A stretch of 64,000 bases of DNA from NCBI GenBank assembly GCA_037953745.1, contig JBAKBP010003237.1:93654-157653 (forward strand). Reading direction: 5' to 3'. Position numbers and translations under genes: made by a program. Of this stretch, positions 43,088 to 53,084 are shown piece after piece. Source of the stretch: Lithodes maja (lineage: Eukaryota; Arthropoda; Malacostraca; Decapoda; Lithodidae). Under the pieces are notes generated by a model, which saw only the letters and a program-made list of their open reading frames with translations, searched no databases and was not told the DNA's origin. Position 1 is the stretch's first letter; each line of letters opens with the position of its first letter.

Positions 43088-46000
43088 CATAGACCTTTAC
43101 ATATGGACTGGAAACGAGCACTCTCGGAGTTTGAAACTTGGGTCCATTGCTTAAAGGCAGTATCATGAAAGCAGTAGTCTCTCCGACTTTCTTAAACACA
43201 AAAATATTTACACAAACACAACTTTACATATAAATGCATGTAATTTCACACACAATCGTCCAAATCCCCGCCATATTGGCGACATAATGTCTCGCCAGAA
43301 AATGAACAGCCCAGGACGATGCCAGACGCCAGTCACCCACGAGACACGTTAGAGGCAACACATTTTTGTTCTGTTGTTCCTTATCTCTCAGCTTATTGTA
43401 AGTAATTTTCTTATAAATACTTACCAGTCACAAAAGGATCTGTGTTAACAACTTATTTAGCTGATAAATATTAGAATTGAGCTGATGTCAACGGGTTGCT
43501 TTGATATGTACTGATAACCATTTTACAACTATTCTTATTTTTTTGCTTTACAGGAACAATGCCGAAAAGATGTGCTGCATTCAATTGTCGTGGAAACTAC
43601 AGGGGAGAGCCATACAGTCCTATGGTGTGTTTCCCGAATGAAGAACAAGAACGACATGCATGGATTAGTGCTATGCCAAATAGCCCAGAAAGTTTGAGAG
43701 ACAGGTCGAAACTATGGATTTGTGAATCACACTTCGACTGCGATTGGGTCACAGTTCGGGGAGGAAAACTACCAGCTGGGCCTCCTACAGTTTTTAAAGG
43801 TGTACCCAAGTCTTGCCTCAAACAACTTACATCAGCTAGGTTAACTAAAACAATGACAAGTGAAGCAAGACTTTAAAAACAAACTGAATTTGAAAATGAA
43901 CAAGACAAAATGCATAGTTATGACAAATTTGCAGGAGAGATTGGAAAACACTTCCCTGAGTTTTATATAATGCAAAATGGTAGAGAACTGACAATGTTTA
44001 AGACAGATGGTAATGGTAGAGCAGTTGATAAGTGTCTTTATTTTAAAGAGGTACAGTCTCCTTTTGGTTTTCTGCAGCTGGTAGTAGCAGAGAAAAGTGG
44101 CTTGGAGATACCAAAAAGTAAACTGAATCTTCAAAAAAATAGCTTGGTAAGTAAGTGGTCTCAAATTGAAGAAATAGTGAAAATTATGAACACTCATGAA
44201 GCGACTAATACTGACCGCTTAAAAAGAATAATTTCAGAACTTGACTCTCACAGAATTTCATGAAATTGAAGGTTTTCAGTTCATTCAAGCACAGTTACAA
44301 CTCCTTATTCCTCCTAAAAATCGCCGATATACAAAGCATATGTTAATTCTTGCAGCAGAACTGTTTTGTATATCACCCGCAGCATATAGAATGCTTAGAA
44401 ACTCCAAAGCAATTAGTCTTCCTAGTGAGAAACAGATTCGCCAATTGTTATCTCGCACTTATGCCGACAAGTGTCTCCCAATCCTTTTTGATCAGTTGAA
44501 GCCACAACAGCGGTTAGTTAACATTTTGTTTAATGAAGTCAAGCTTAAGCAGGCCCTTAGATTTACAGGAGAGCATATAGTAGGCTATGCAACAAACGGA
44601 CCAGAAAATCTAGCAACATCTGCTCTTTAAGTTGTTTGTCACTATGGAGGACCACGGTACATCATACGAATTCATCCTGTATCAAAACTGAATGCTATTC
44701 AACTGAAGGAAATATTACTTGAGGCTGTATATGTTGTTAAAGCTAGTGGTGGCCATCCAGTATCGTTCGTCTGTGACAACTGTCCACTGAATCAAGCTGT
44801 TTACAGAATGCTTGGGGGTCCTGGAAAAGTAACACTAGCACCAGATGGCATAAATGTTTTCCTTGTCTATGATTATGTTCACATCCTCAAGAATATGAGA
44901 AACAACTGGATCACAAGAGAAATGTCAAGCATTACATTTTAGCAAGGACGGTACAGAATATTTGGCGTGTTGGAGTGATGTTAAAGCTCTTTACAATGAA
45001 GATCATAAGACACCACTTCGTCTGACAAAACTCACACGCTCATCAGTATTTCCTAAACCATTGCAACGTCAGAGTGTGCCCTTAGTTTGCCAAATGTTCA
45101 ATGAGAAAACGGTTGCTGCATTTGAAGGTCTTAAAGGAACTGTTAAATTTCAGGATGGAACAGTGATATACATAACACTGGTAACCAATTGGTTTAAAAT
45201 GATGAATGTTAAAAGCAAGTACAGCGCAGTTCATTTACGAGACCAATATCGTGAACCTTGGACATTAAACTGTACAAACTTCAAAGCTCTGCAGGAAATG
45301 TGTACAGTTGTATCCAGCTGTCGGTGGACTGGTGGGCATGGCAGAGAGAAGAAACTAACACAGTCAACAGCAGATGCCTTTGTCATCACAACAAGGTATA
45401 ACATAGAAGCAGCACAATATCTTTTTGAAACCCATGATTTTGCTTACATCCTACCTGCTGTTTTTTCACAAGATCCCCTAGAAAAGTTTTTTGGTCAAGC
45501 AAGACAACGTAGTGGAGGACATTTTTACATTGACATTGGGGATGTACAAGCAGCATCCAAAGTACAGCAGTTGCATCAGCTGTTGAAACGTGACATCGTT
45601 CCTGACCGAGCCAAAGAAGTAAGCTGTGAATTTTGTACAGCAGCAATAGATGATGGTGATTTACAACTTCTGGAAGAGCTTACATTACAAGACACTCAAC
45701 TACTTTTAGATTCAGATGATACTTTAAAACATAAAATTGTCTACATTGGGGGATTTTTAGCTCATAAACATGAACAGGAAGTAGATTCTGGGGAATGCTT
45801 GTCATCAGAGTTTTTGACTGCACTCAATCAAGGTGGGCTGAGTATGCCTACACTGGCTACTGTCTTCTTTGTACATAGTGGCATCACCCTTCAAATGTCT
45901 CTTCAAGACTCGAAAAAGTGTTGTCGCAATTACTTGAAACAATGCTTGTCTTGTGTAGATGCTCCTTTAGCTAGCCATTCAGGAGCATGCCAGACATTGT

Positions 46001-46484
46001 GTAATGTGTTGTTTAAGGCCTTTGTATTTAATACAAGCGATCGGGAGTGTACACTAGGCTGCTTAAGGCGACAAGAGAAACTTTCTAATGTTTAAGTTAA
46101 TTATTGTGTTATGTGACTTTTGATATATGTAAAATTATGTGTAAAGTAATATTTTGCAAAGGTTTTACTTTAATTTCTTCTAATATTTAATTAATGTAAG
46201 TCATGGTATGATGCTTTGCTTGTATAATACATGTTCTTATAAACGATCTCATTATAACTGTATATTTTCCTATTATGTTCAATCACGAAAGAGACTTATG
46301 AGTCAATCAACCAAAAACAAATGTTTTATTTTCCTTTACTTGGTTGCTCTAGTTAATAAGATGTTGTAGAGTAAAAACACAAAGTCCCATATCCAGTAAA
46401 ACTAAAATAAGACCTCAGTTTGTGGGACCCAAGTTCCGGGACCCGAGTATGGCCGACGCCAGTCCTTATGTAGAGGAGTCTGTG
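43088..46484 (+). mobile_element. P-superfamily DNA transposon, 3,397 bp
   Basis: Flanked by perfect 8-bp direct repeats GGTCAAAT (43080-43087 and 46485-46492), the target length expected of P elements. Roughly 60-bp imperfect terminal inverted repeats: left CATAGACCTTTACATATGG...GAAACTTGGGTCC, right (inward) CACAGACTCCTCTACATAAGG...GGAACTTGGGTCC. It starts CA and ends TG. It holds one THAP/P-type transposase gene in plus orientation, now broken. Confidence 0.9.
43559..46095 (+). pseudogene. THAP-domain P-element-type transposase, inactivated
   Basis: Family role: binds the transposon ends through an N-terminal THAP zinc finger and moves DNA with an RNase-H-like domain. Seen: the THAP domain at 43559-43800 (C-x4-C in KRCAAFNCRG, later CESHF, and GPPTVF near its end); a middle helical region; ILFNEVKLKQALRF, where the family's first catalytic Asp is Asn; FVCDNCPLNQ with a retained Asp; FLVYDYVHILKNMRNNW; and the late motif SQDPLEKFFGQARQRSGG with the catalytic Glu. 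Lesions: in-frame stops at 43874-43876 and 44628-44630; frameshifts near 44240 and in a T-run near 44937-44940. The last part (44941-46095) is one long open frame. No introns are needed to connect the pieces. Confidence 0.88.
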
Positions 46485-46629
46485 GGTCAAATATATATGG
46501 CTCGATGCGCGCGAACATTCCCTACACGTTGATGTACTTTTCATAGACATTTGCAAGGGTCGCCCAAATCGTCACACCTCCGCACAGGGGTGCCTGTATA
46601 CTATAGGGGGTACGCAGCGGAGAGGTTAA

Positions 46630-47157
46630 GGAATCCATACTGGCGATCTGAGAGTAGATTAGCTTAAAAAAAATTGAAGTAAGAATACTTTAAACACTTT
46701 GGAGATGCAAGAAATGAGAGCAATTGGACGATAGTTGGAGAGTTGAGAGCGGTCATCCTTCTTTGGGACAGGTTGAATGAGAGCCATCTTCCAGCAAGAG
46801 GGGAAGGTGTTAGAACAGAGACGGAAGAGTTTGCCTAGGCATGGATTTAACACAGAAGCACAGTTTTTTAGTACAACTGGATGAACACCATCCGGACTGT
46901 ACGCCTTCTTAGTATTAAGCCCAGAGAGGGTAGAAAGTGCATCTTTAGAAGAGATTACGATAGTAGGCATGAGTGAGTGAGAGGGGGGTGGAGAGGGAGG
47001 AATAGCACCGGAATCATCCAAGGTGGAGTTTCTAGCAAAAGTTTGGGCGAAGAGTTCAGCTTTGTCAGAGGAAGACGTGATGGTGGTGCCGTCAGAGTGG
47101 AAAAGGGGAGGGAAAGACAAGGAAGAAAGATTGTTTGAGAGGTTTTTAGCTGGACGC
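46630..47157 (-). pseudogene. Jockey-like RT, N-terminal half (continuation of 40512-41690)
   Basis: 47120-46680 encodes HSDGTTITSSSDKAELFAQT, LSGLNTKKAYSPDGVHPVVL, PVPKKDDRSQLSNYRPIALI. Frame is lost near 46670 but homology runs on to the TTAA at 46626. The right edge (47157) is where the plus-strand copy has inserted. Confidence 0.8.
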
Positions 47158-47795
47158 CTTAAAACTCAAGAATCTCATTCCTCCTATATTTCTGTCCGGA
47201 ATCAAGCCAAATCTGTTCTTCGACTTGCCAACCACTCTTTCATCAATAATAAATGCACTGACTATCCAACTCTAGCTCTTCCCAAGCTTTCTGGCATCTA
47301 ACCAAAAACCTCTCCAACAATTTTTCTTCCTCGTCTTTCCCTTCCCTTTTCCACGCTGATGGCACAACCATCACTTCTTCCTCTAACAAAGCTGAACTCT
47401 TCGCTCAAACTTTTGCTAGAAATTCAACCTTGGATGATTCTGGTGCTATTCCTCCCTCTCCACCCCCCTCTCCTCTACTTATGCCTAATATCCTAATCTC
47501 TTCTAAAGATATACTTTCTACCCACTCTGGGCTTAATACTAAGAAGGTGTACAGTCCGGACGGTGTTCCTGCTGTTGTACTAAAAAACTGTGCTTCCGTG
47601 CTGACCCCCTGCCTAGGCAAACTCTTTCGTCTCTGTCTCTCCTCTAACGTCTTCCCTTCTTGCTGGAAGTTTGCTCTCATTCAACCAGTCTCAAAGAAGG
47701 GTGACCGCTCTCAACCCTCCAACTATCCTTCCAATTGCTCTCATCTCTTGTATCTCTAAAGTTTTTGAAACTATTCTTGATTCCAAATTTCTTAA

Positions 47796-48251
47796 CCCAT
47801 GGGCTGCAACCGTCCTCATACGAGTCTGTACTGGTGGGCGGCGACCGTCCTCATATGAGCCGGATTTTTAAACACATACGGAAACCGGGGGTCATGAGTC
47901 AGGCGGCAACAAGGTGGTGTGCGAGTAGTGGTGGTTGGCAACTCTCACCCTCACCTCCCCTTGGTTCTACACCAAGACGGCAGAATATACGCGCGGGTAA
48001 ATCTTGCCGCTCTATGTTTTTCTTGCCGCGCGATGCCATTCACACTATATTTTTCAACTACGGACGACCCCCCCGCCCACCCCCCCCCAATTTTTTTTTT
48101 TTGGTACATATACCTGTATATATGGCTGGATGTGCACTTGCATTCCCTACACGCTGAGGTGGTTTTCATCAAAATCGGTAAGGGTCGCCAAAATGGTCAA
48201 CCTCTAGCAAGAGGCAATGGTGTTCAATATCCTAGGCTAGCGCTTGCCGGG
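47796..48251. mobile_element. TTAA element (family M4), 456 bp, internally deleted relative
   Basis: Inserted at the TTAA of CCAAATTTCTTAAGCATTTC (uninterrupted at 8051-8070). The left TTAA is kept; the right one is lost. From left to right it is collinear with 41760-41840, 42960-43075 and 46490-46570 of the larger M4 element: shared words CAGGCGGC.AC, TCTTGCCGCGCGATG, TTTTCAACTACGGAC, ATATATGGCT.GATG, CATTCCCTACACG. The left tip repeats ACCGTCCTCATA(C/T)GAG twice. Confidence 0.75.
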
Positions 48252-48577
48252 GCATTTCTCTTCTCATAAACTGCTCTCAGATTGCCAGTATGGCTTCGTT
48301 AAGGGTCGCTCTACTGGTGATCTTTCATATCTTACTAACTTCTGGGACTCGGTGAGACTTTTTCTGTTGCACTAGACATATCGAAGGCCTTCGATAGAGT
48401 CTGGCACAAATCTTTAATTTCCAAACTACCCTCCTTCGGCTTCTATCCCTCCATCTGTGCCTCTGTCTCTAATTTCCTTTCCGACCATTCCATAGCCGAG
48501 GTTGTGGACGGCCATCGCTCACTTCCTCATCCTATCAACTCCGGTATTCCTCAGGGTTCTGTCCTACCTCCTATTCT

Positions 48578-50454
48578 ATCTATCTATCTATTGCCCGACG
48601 CCGTGATCCCCGCAGGGGTGGCCACGAACGAACCGCCCCCATGCACCTCTGTCCCCAGTCAGTCGACGCCCCTCCTCCCAACCAGCACCGCCTTCGTTCA
48701 TGTAGTTCCTCACTCCATCCTTCCACCTCATATTCGGTCTACCTCTCCCCCTCTGTCCCTCCACCTCGCTCTCGTACACCCTCTTAGTCATTCTCTCGCT
48801 TTCCATACGTTCCATATGGCCGAACCATCCCAAGTTGTTCCTTTTCACACTTTCCAGCACATCTACCTCCACACCACACCTCCTTCTTACTTCCTCATTA
48901 GTCTGTCTATCCCTCCATGTAACTCCGCACGCACTCCTTAAGTAATTCATTTCCACTGCTCTCACTCTGGGTCTCTCAACCAACGTCCATGCTTCGCTTC
49001 CGTAAGTCAGTGTCGGGATTACCACACTGTCATGCAAGGACTTCTTCACTTCCATACTGACCACCCTATTTCTTGTTACTGCTTTTAGCGTTCCTACAAC
49101 CCTCTTCCCCTGTTGTACCCTCTCCCGCACCTCTTCATCCATAGTCCCATCTTTACTCAACACACTGCCCAGATACTTAAAAGAGTTGACGATCTCCATA
49201 GCCTGACCGTTCAGCTTCACCTCACACTCTGTGACTTCACCCCTTTCGAAGACCATAACCTTGCTCTTCCCCGTATTTACCTTCAAATTCCGTTTTTCGC
49301 ACACTGTTCCAAACTCATTTACCAGACCCTGCAACTCCCATTCATTATCACTCATCAGAACTGTATCATCCGCAAACAGCAGTATAGGTAGCTTCCACTC
49401 AATTCCCTCCCTTTTCAGCGATACACCAACATCCACTGCTCTTGATAGTATTTCTTTCATAACTCCATCCATATATACAGTAAACAACCACGGGGACATC
49501 ACACACCCCTGTTTCAAACCAACATTCAGGTCAAAGAACTCGCTCTGCTCACTCTCCACACGTACTGCCGCCTTTGCACCCTCATACATGCTCTTCACTG
49601 CTTTCAGCAACTTGCCCTCTACTCCGTATATTCTAAGTACTTTCCACAAACCTTCTCTATCCACTCTGTCATAGGCCTTCTCCAAGTCCATAAAGGCAAC
49701 ATACACCTTTTGTTTCTTCTCCAGATACTTCTCCACAACACAATTCAGGGTAAAAATCTGATCTACACATCCTCTTCCCTTCCTAAAACCTCCCTGCTCG
49801 TCGCCTATCCATTTCTCCGTTCTCACTCTCACTCTCTCAATCACTACCCTACTGTATACCTTCCCTACTACGCTTAGAAGACATATTCCTCGGTGGTTAC
49901 CACACACTCCTCTTTCCCCTTTGCCCTTATATAGGGGGACTATTATGCCAGTCTTCCAGTCATCGGGTGCACTCCCCTTCTCCCATGCTAGTTTGCACAT
50001 TTTCCATACCCATTCTATCACTATCTCACCACCATACCTCAACATTTCCCCACACACTCCATCTGTTCCTGGTGCTTTCCCCAACTTCACTCTTTTCATG
50101 GCTTCCCACACTTCTGACTTCCTGATCCCCACATCCTCCTCCACTACTTCTCTTCTTCTCCCTCCCATACCATATCCAGCTATGTTTGCTGGCTCTTCAT
50201 TCCTTTCATTTAGCAACTCACTGAAGTACTCCCTCCATCTTTCAACTCTCTCTTGCTTCTCTGCTAGCATTCTCCCATTCTTATCTTTCACACCCTTATT
50301 GTTTCCCTTGCTACCTTCCCTAACTTTCTTGACTTCTTTCCAGAACAGTTTCTTACTCTCCCTCCATTTTACACTCAGATTCCTTCCAAATTCCTCATCT
50401 ACTCTTCTCTTACTTTCCTTCACTACTCTCTTCACCACCCTCTTACTCTCCAAG
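48578..50454 (-). mobile_element. RTE-like non-LTR element, 5'-truncated
   Basis: The 3' end (left) finishes in (TAGA)n at 48578-48592, the microsatellite tail typical of RTE-type elements. TTCT at 48574-48577 and 50455-50458 is a probable short target duplication. It interrupts CCTATTCTCTTTATAATTTT of the jockey-like copy. The 5' edge lies inside the pre-RT region, so the endonuclease is missing. Confidence 0.85.
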
Positions 50455-50510
50455 TTCTCTTTATAATTTTCATAAATGATCTTCTCAACTGTACATCCAG
50501 TCTCATCCAT
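48588..50510 (-). CDS. RTE-like reverse transcriptase ORF, uninterrupted
   Basis: 640 codons with no lesion. About the first 18 (MDETGCTVEKIIYENYK) are antisense reading of the jockey-like host, so the start is chimeric. Motifs: LGKAPGTDG 143-151, GNHRGICLLSV 204-214, FMDLEKAYDRVD 273-284, GLKQGCVMSPWLF 331-343, LLFADDTVLM 377-386 (catalytic Asp pair intact), FKYLGSVLSKDG, then a C-terminal block FGHMERM and RGRPNMRWKDGVRNYM. The endonuclease is absent. An intact RT with a clean frame suggests a young insertion. Host expression would need an outside promoter. Confidence 0.88.
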   Translation of the reverse strand: MDETGCTVEKIIYENYKENLESKRVVKRVVKESKRRVDEEFGRNLSVKWRESKKLFWKEVKKVREGSKGNNKGVKDKNGRMLAEKQERVERWREYFSELLNERNEEPANIAGYGMGGRRREVVEEDVGIRKSEVWEAMKRVKLGKAPGTDGVCGEMLRYGGEIVIEWVWKMCKLAWEKGSAPDDWKTGIIVPLYKGKGERGVCGNHRGICLLSVVGKVYSRVVIERVRVRTEKWIGDEQGGFRKGRGCVDQIFTLNCVVEKYLEKKQKVYVAFMDLEKAYDRVDREGLWKVLRIYGVEGKLLKAVKSMYEGAKAAVRVESEQSEFFDLNVGLKQGCVMSPWLFTVYMDGVMKEILSRAVDVGVSLKREGIEWKLPILLFADDTVLMSDNEWELQGLVNEFGTVCEKRNLKVNTGKSKVMVFERGEVTECEVKLNGQAMEIVNSFKYLGSVLSKDGTMDEEVRERVQQGKRVVGTLKAVTRNRVVSMEVKKSLHDSVVIPTLTYGSEAWTLVERPRVRAVEMNYLRSACGVTWRDRQTNEEVRRRCGVEVDVLESVKRNNLGWFGHMERMESERMTKRVYESEVEGQRGRGRPNMRWKDGVRNYMNEGGAGWEEGRRLTGDRGAWGRFVRGHPCGDHGVGQ

Positions 50511-51471
50511 TCATATGCAGACCACTCTACCTTACACTACTCAATTAGTTTTCCAGAACGCCCCAGCCAGCAGTCCCTCAAAATCAAACATAATGAAGCC
50601 ATAAAACACTTATCTTCTGATCTAGCTACTACTTCCAATTGGGGTAGAGAAAACCGTGTTGCATTTAATGCTTCCAAGACCCAATTTATCCAACTTACTA
50701 CCCATCAGGAACCTCCAGAGGACTATCCCTTTTTCTTCAACAATACACAAATAAATTTGTCATCTTCTCTCAATATTCTCGGTGTCTCTTTCTTCTACTC
50801 TCACTTGGAAGGACCATATTAGCCTACCAGTCATGCTAAGGCAGCTTCCCAGAAGTTGGGTGTGCTCAACTGCCTCAAGGGGTTCTTTACCCCCCCTGCG
50901 CAGCTTCTTGCTCTGTACAATGGCACAGTGCGTCCTTGTATTGAGTATTGTTCACATGTGTGGGGAGGATCCTCTCACACCGCACTCCTAGACAAAGTAA
51001 AAAGGAAAGCCTTTCGTATCATTAACTTCCGTCCACTCACCAACTCTTTGCAACTTCTCTCTCTCTTCGCCGCAATGTTGCAGCTCTCTCGCTATTCTAT
51101 CACTACTACAATAATCAGTGTTCCTCAGAGCTTTCCCAGTGTATACCACCTCCTCTACATAGGGTACGTAGTACCCGCCTTGCAACACAATACCACCCCT
51201 ACTCTGTGCAACTTTCCAACCCAAGAGTGAAACGCTATTCTCAGACTTTCTTCTATTCAACTGCTGAGCTCTGGAACTCTCTCCCAGAATCAGTCTTTCC
51301 CTCTTCCTATGACTTAAATTGCTTCAAACTCAGTGTGTCCAGGCATTTTAGCTCTAACGTCCCTTTATTTTGGCCCAGTCACTCTTTCAAATCTGGGGAA
51401 GGCACTCGCTGCAGGCAGTTATGCTTTTTGCCTCCATCATCACATAGAAAAATAAAATAAAATAAAAATGC

Positions 51472-51830
51472 CAGAAAGCTTCGGAAGAGCTAAAGTTGGA
51501 TAGTTCAGTGCATTATTTTATTATTGATGAAAGAGGGTTTGGCAAGTCGAAGAACAGATTTGGCTTGATTACGGGCAGAAACATAGGAAGCATGAGATTC
51601 TTGAATTTGAAGGTGACGGTATTGTTTGAATGCTTTCTCCTTGTTGCGGACAGCAGAAGAACAAGCGTGAGTAAACCAAGATTTTTTAGCATTAGACTGA
51701 GAAAAAAGTGGAATGTATAGTTTCATGCCCGAGTGGATTACTTCGGTAATGCTTTCAGCACTCTCCGAGGGTTCCTGGCCACGGAAGCAAAAGTCAGTCC
51801 ATGGGAAATCAAAGAAGTACTGCCGGAGAG
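51472..51830 (-). pseudogene. Jockey-like element, linker upstream of RT (5' piece of the nest host)
   Basis: Minus strand: FFDFPWTDFCFRGQEPSESA, SGMKLYIPLFSQSNAKKSWF, SAVRNKEKAFKQY, NQAKSVLRLAKPSF. This is the pre-RT segment that runs on into 47157. Homology ends near 51830 (5' truncation). Confidence 0.75.
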
Positions 51831-52009
51831 CAGTATGTATATATTTATGTATGTATTTATTTATATATTGAATATATATATATATATACCGGTATATATA
51901 TATTTTTTCCCCTAGACCTTCGTCAAGCTTCCCCCCCCCCCCCCCCCACCAAAAATAAATAAATATTAATAATACCCCAAAAAAATCCCTTAGAGATAAA
52001 GTTGTGCAT
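51831..52009. other. AT microsatellite and C-run
   Basis: (TA)n around 51875-51902 and a C-run at 51931-51948; noncoding. Confidence 0.6.
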
Positions 52010-52190
52010 ACTTCAGTAAAGAAATGCCTGTTCCACCCAAATTGCAGCTTCGTTATCGCTCGTTAGGAAAAAAATAGACATATAAATGGCACAACAGGTC
52101 TTACAATCGCCTAACTAATGGGGTGAACTTCTTAAAATCTAAAAACCAATGGGGCTAAACATACGGGAGAAGGGGGTCCAGAATACCTCT
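52010..52190 (+). repeat. Dispersed repeat family R1, copy b
   Basis: CTTCGTTATCGCTCG, GGCACAACAGGTCTTA, AATGGGGTGAACTTCTTA, ATGGGGCTAAACAT and GGGGGTCCAGAA occur in the same order as at 25775 and 52555. Confidence 0.7.
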
Positions 52191-52412
52191 CACCCCTTAA
52201 CTATGGTAAAAGAGGAACGTAAGTATGAAAGTCAAACCTGAAGGGAACGAAGAAGACAATAATAACACAAATGATGGAAGGGGTGCTAGAGGGACAGGAG
52301 GTTAAGAGGATTTAATAATGATGGTAAGTAACTGGTAAAACATTAAAGGGGAGGAGGTTTAGTTTGATCCCCGCCCCTCTATCAAGAATTTAAATAATAA
52401 TATTATTAATAC

Positions 52413-52446
<34 letters not shown>

Positions 52447-52554
52447 TATAATAGATACAATTAATAAATATAACAAATTTAAACCAAAATTATATAAAAA
52501 CAACCCCAAATCGCCCTACGAAATATATTTATATATTTTTCGGTAAAAAAATGG
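52191..52554. other. AT-rich spacer with (AAT)n
   Basis: (AAT)n at about 52408-52446. No gene. Confidence 0.5.
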
Positions 52555-52755
52555 TCTGGAAGGCCACTTCCTCCTACACTACAGGCTTACTATCGTTCGC
52601 CTGGAAGAAATCGATACCTAATTGGCACAAAAGGTCTAAATATTGAGAATGAATTGAGGCACAAGGTCTTAAGATCACCAAACAAATGGGGCGAACATCT
52701 TAAAATCCCAAAACTAAATGGGGCTAAACATGAGGGAGAAGTGAGTCCAGAAAAA
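52555..52755 (+). repeat. Dispersed repeat family R1, copy c
   Basis: About 400 bases after copy b in the same orientation; the best-preserved copy (ACAGGCTTACTATCGTTCG to GAGTCCAGAAAAAC). Confidence 0.7.
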
Positions 52756-53084
52756 CAAAAACCTCCTAGTAAAACTGTAATGCCGACTTTAAATATCACT
52801 TTGGTACACACCACACCAACCACCGAAACAAAAGGGCACATCCAACACCAGCAGTTTGTTCCGGCGCACCTTTTACGCCCGCAGATGCTCACTCACCAGC
52901 CAACATCAAAACTCCATGCAACAGGAAGACGCCAAAATCTCCAGCACACCAGAATGAGCTTTACTAGCCCGCACTTGTCCGAAATCAAACTATGCAGAAA
53001 TAAGACAATGTGCGCCAACCTGGCAGCAGTAATTCTGCTAGGTATGATACTAGCCTGTCCAGGTCGAAAGACTAGTCCAATACT
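52756..53084 (+). other. Open frame of unknown nature
   Basis: Part of a plus frame open from 52654 to 53091 (145 codons), ending in a hydrophobic stretch NLAAVILLGMILACPGRKT. It has no recognised domain, and its first third lies in R1 repeat. The end (GTCCAGGTCGAAAGACTAGT) resembles segments at 53928 and 59047, so it may be repeat-derived. Confidence 0.3.

Larger units (their letters stand above)
41696..46625. mobile_element. TTAA-flanked element (family M4) carrying a nested P element
   Basis: Duplicated TTAA at 41692-41695 and 46626-46629. The host reads GACCCTTAAGGAAACC when empty (8111-8126, opposite strand). Subterminal inverted repeats CCGCTGCGGAGCCCC (about 41730) and CCGCTGCGTACCCCC (inward from 46617). 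Minus the P element and its 8-bp duplication it is about 1.5 kb, GC-rich on the left with (CCA)n and CCCT runs. It has a direct duplication (about 42550-42660 versus 42795-42905) and no transposase of its own. A 456-bp relative is at 47796-48251. Several proline/threonine-rich open frames (41762-42420) reflect composition only. Confidence 0.8.
47158..51468 (+). mobile_element. Jockey-like non-LTR element, plus-strand copy inserted in its own family
   Basis: Starts TTAAAACTCAAGAATCTC within the pre-RT region and ends with (AAAAT)n at about 51450-51468. Left flank AGCTGGACGCC and right flank ATGCCAGAAAGC are adjacent parts of the minus-strand host element, with about 4-5 bases (A(C/T)GCC) possibly duplicated. 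RT pieces: 47430-47800 (VVLKNCASVLTPCLGKLFRL, KKGDRSQPSNY), 48280-48570 (KAFDRVWHK on a shifted frame, NSGIPQGSVLPP) and 50462-51357 (YADHST-like remnant, GGSSHTALLDKVKRKAFRII, WNSLPESVFPSS). Broken by frameshifts and two insertions. Confidence 0.82.
40405..51830 (-). mobile_element. Jockey-like non-LTR element (host of the nest), in three pieces
   Basis: Minus-strand pieces 51830-51472, 47157-46626 and 41695-40405 read on from one another. They run from the post-endonuclease linker (YFFDFPWTDFC, SGMKLYIPLFSQ) through RT to a 3' end with a long A-rich tail (T-run at 40407-40434). Same family as 7838-9405 and 47158-51468. Split by the TTAA element 41696-46625 and by the plus-strand jockey-like copy 47158-51468. 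Confidence 0.83.

Noticed and set aside
41692..46629. A THAP/P transposase using TTAA targets
   Set aside because: The transposase lies in its own element with separate inverted repeats and an 8-bp duplication (43088-46484). The TTAA belongs to the surrounding M4 element.
46630..47800. Twin-priming inversion to explain opposite-strand jockey-like pieces
   Set aside because: The two arms overlap in the part of the element they represent, and the minus piece continues at 51472. An independent plus-strand insertion fits better.
49231..50466. Plus-strand open frames of 147 and 181 codons
   Set aside because: Antisense shadows of the intact RTE-like RT frame.
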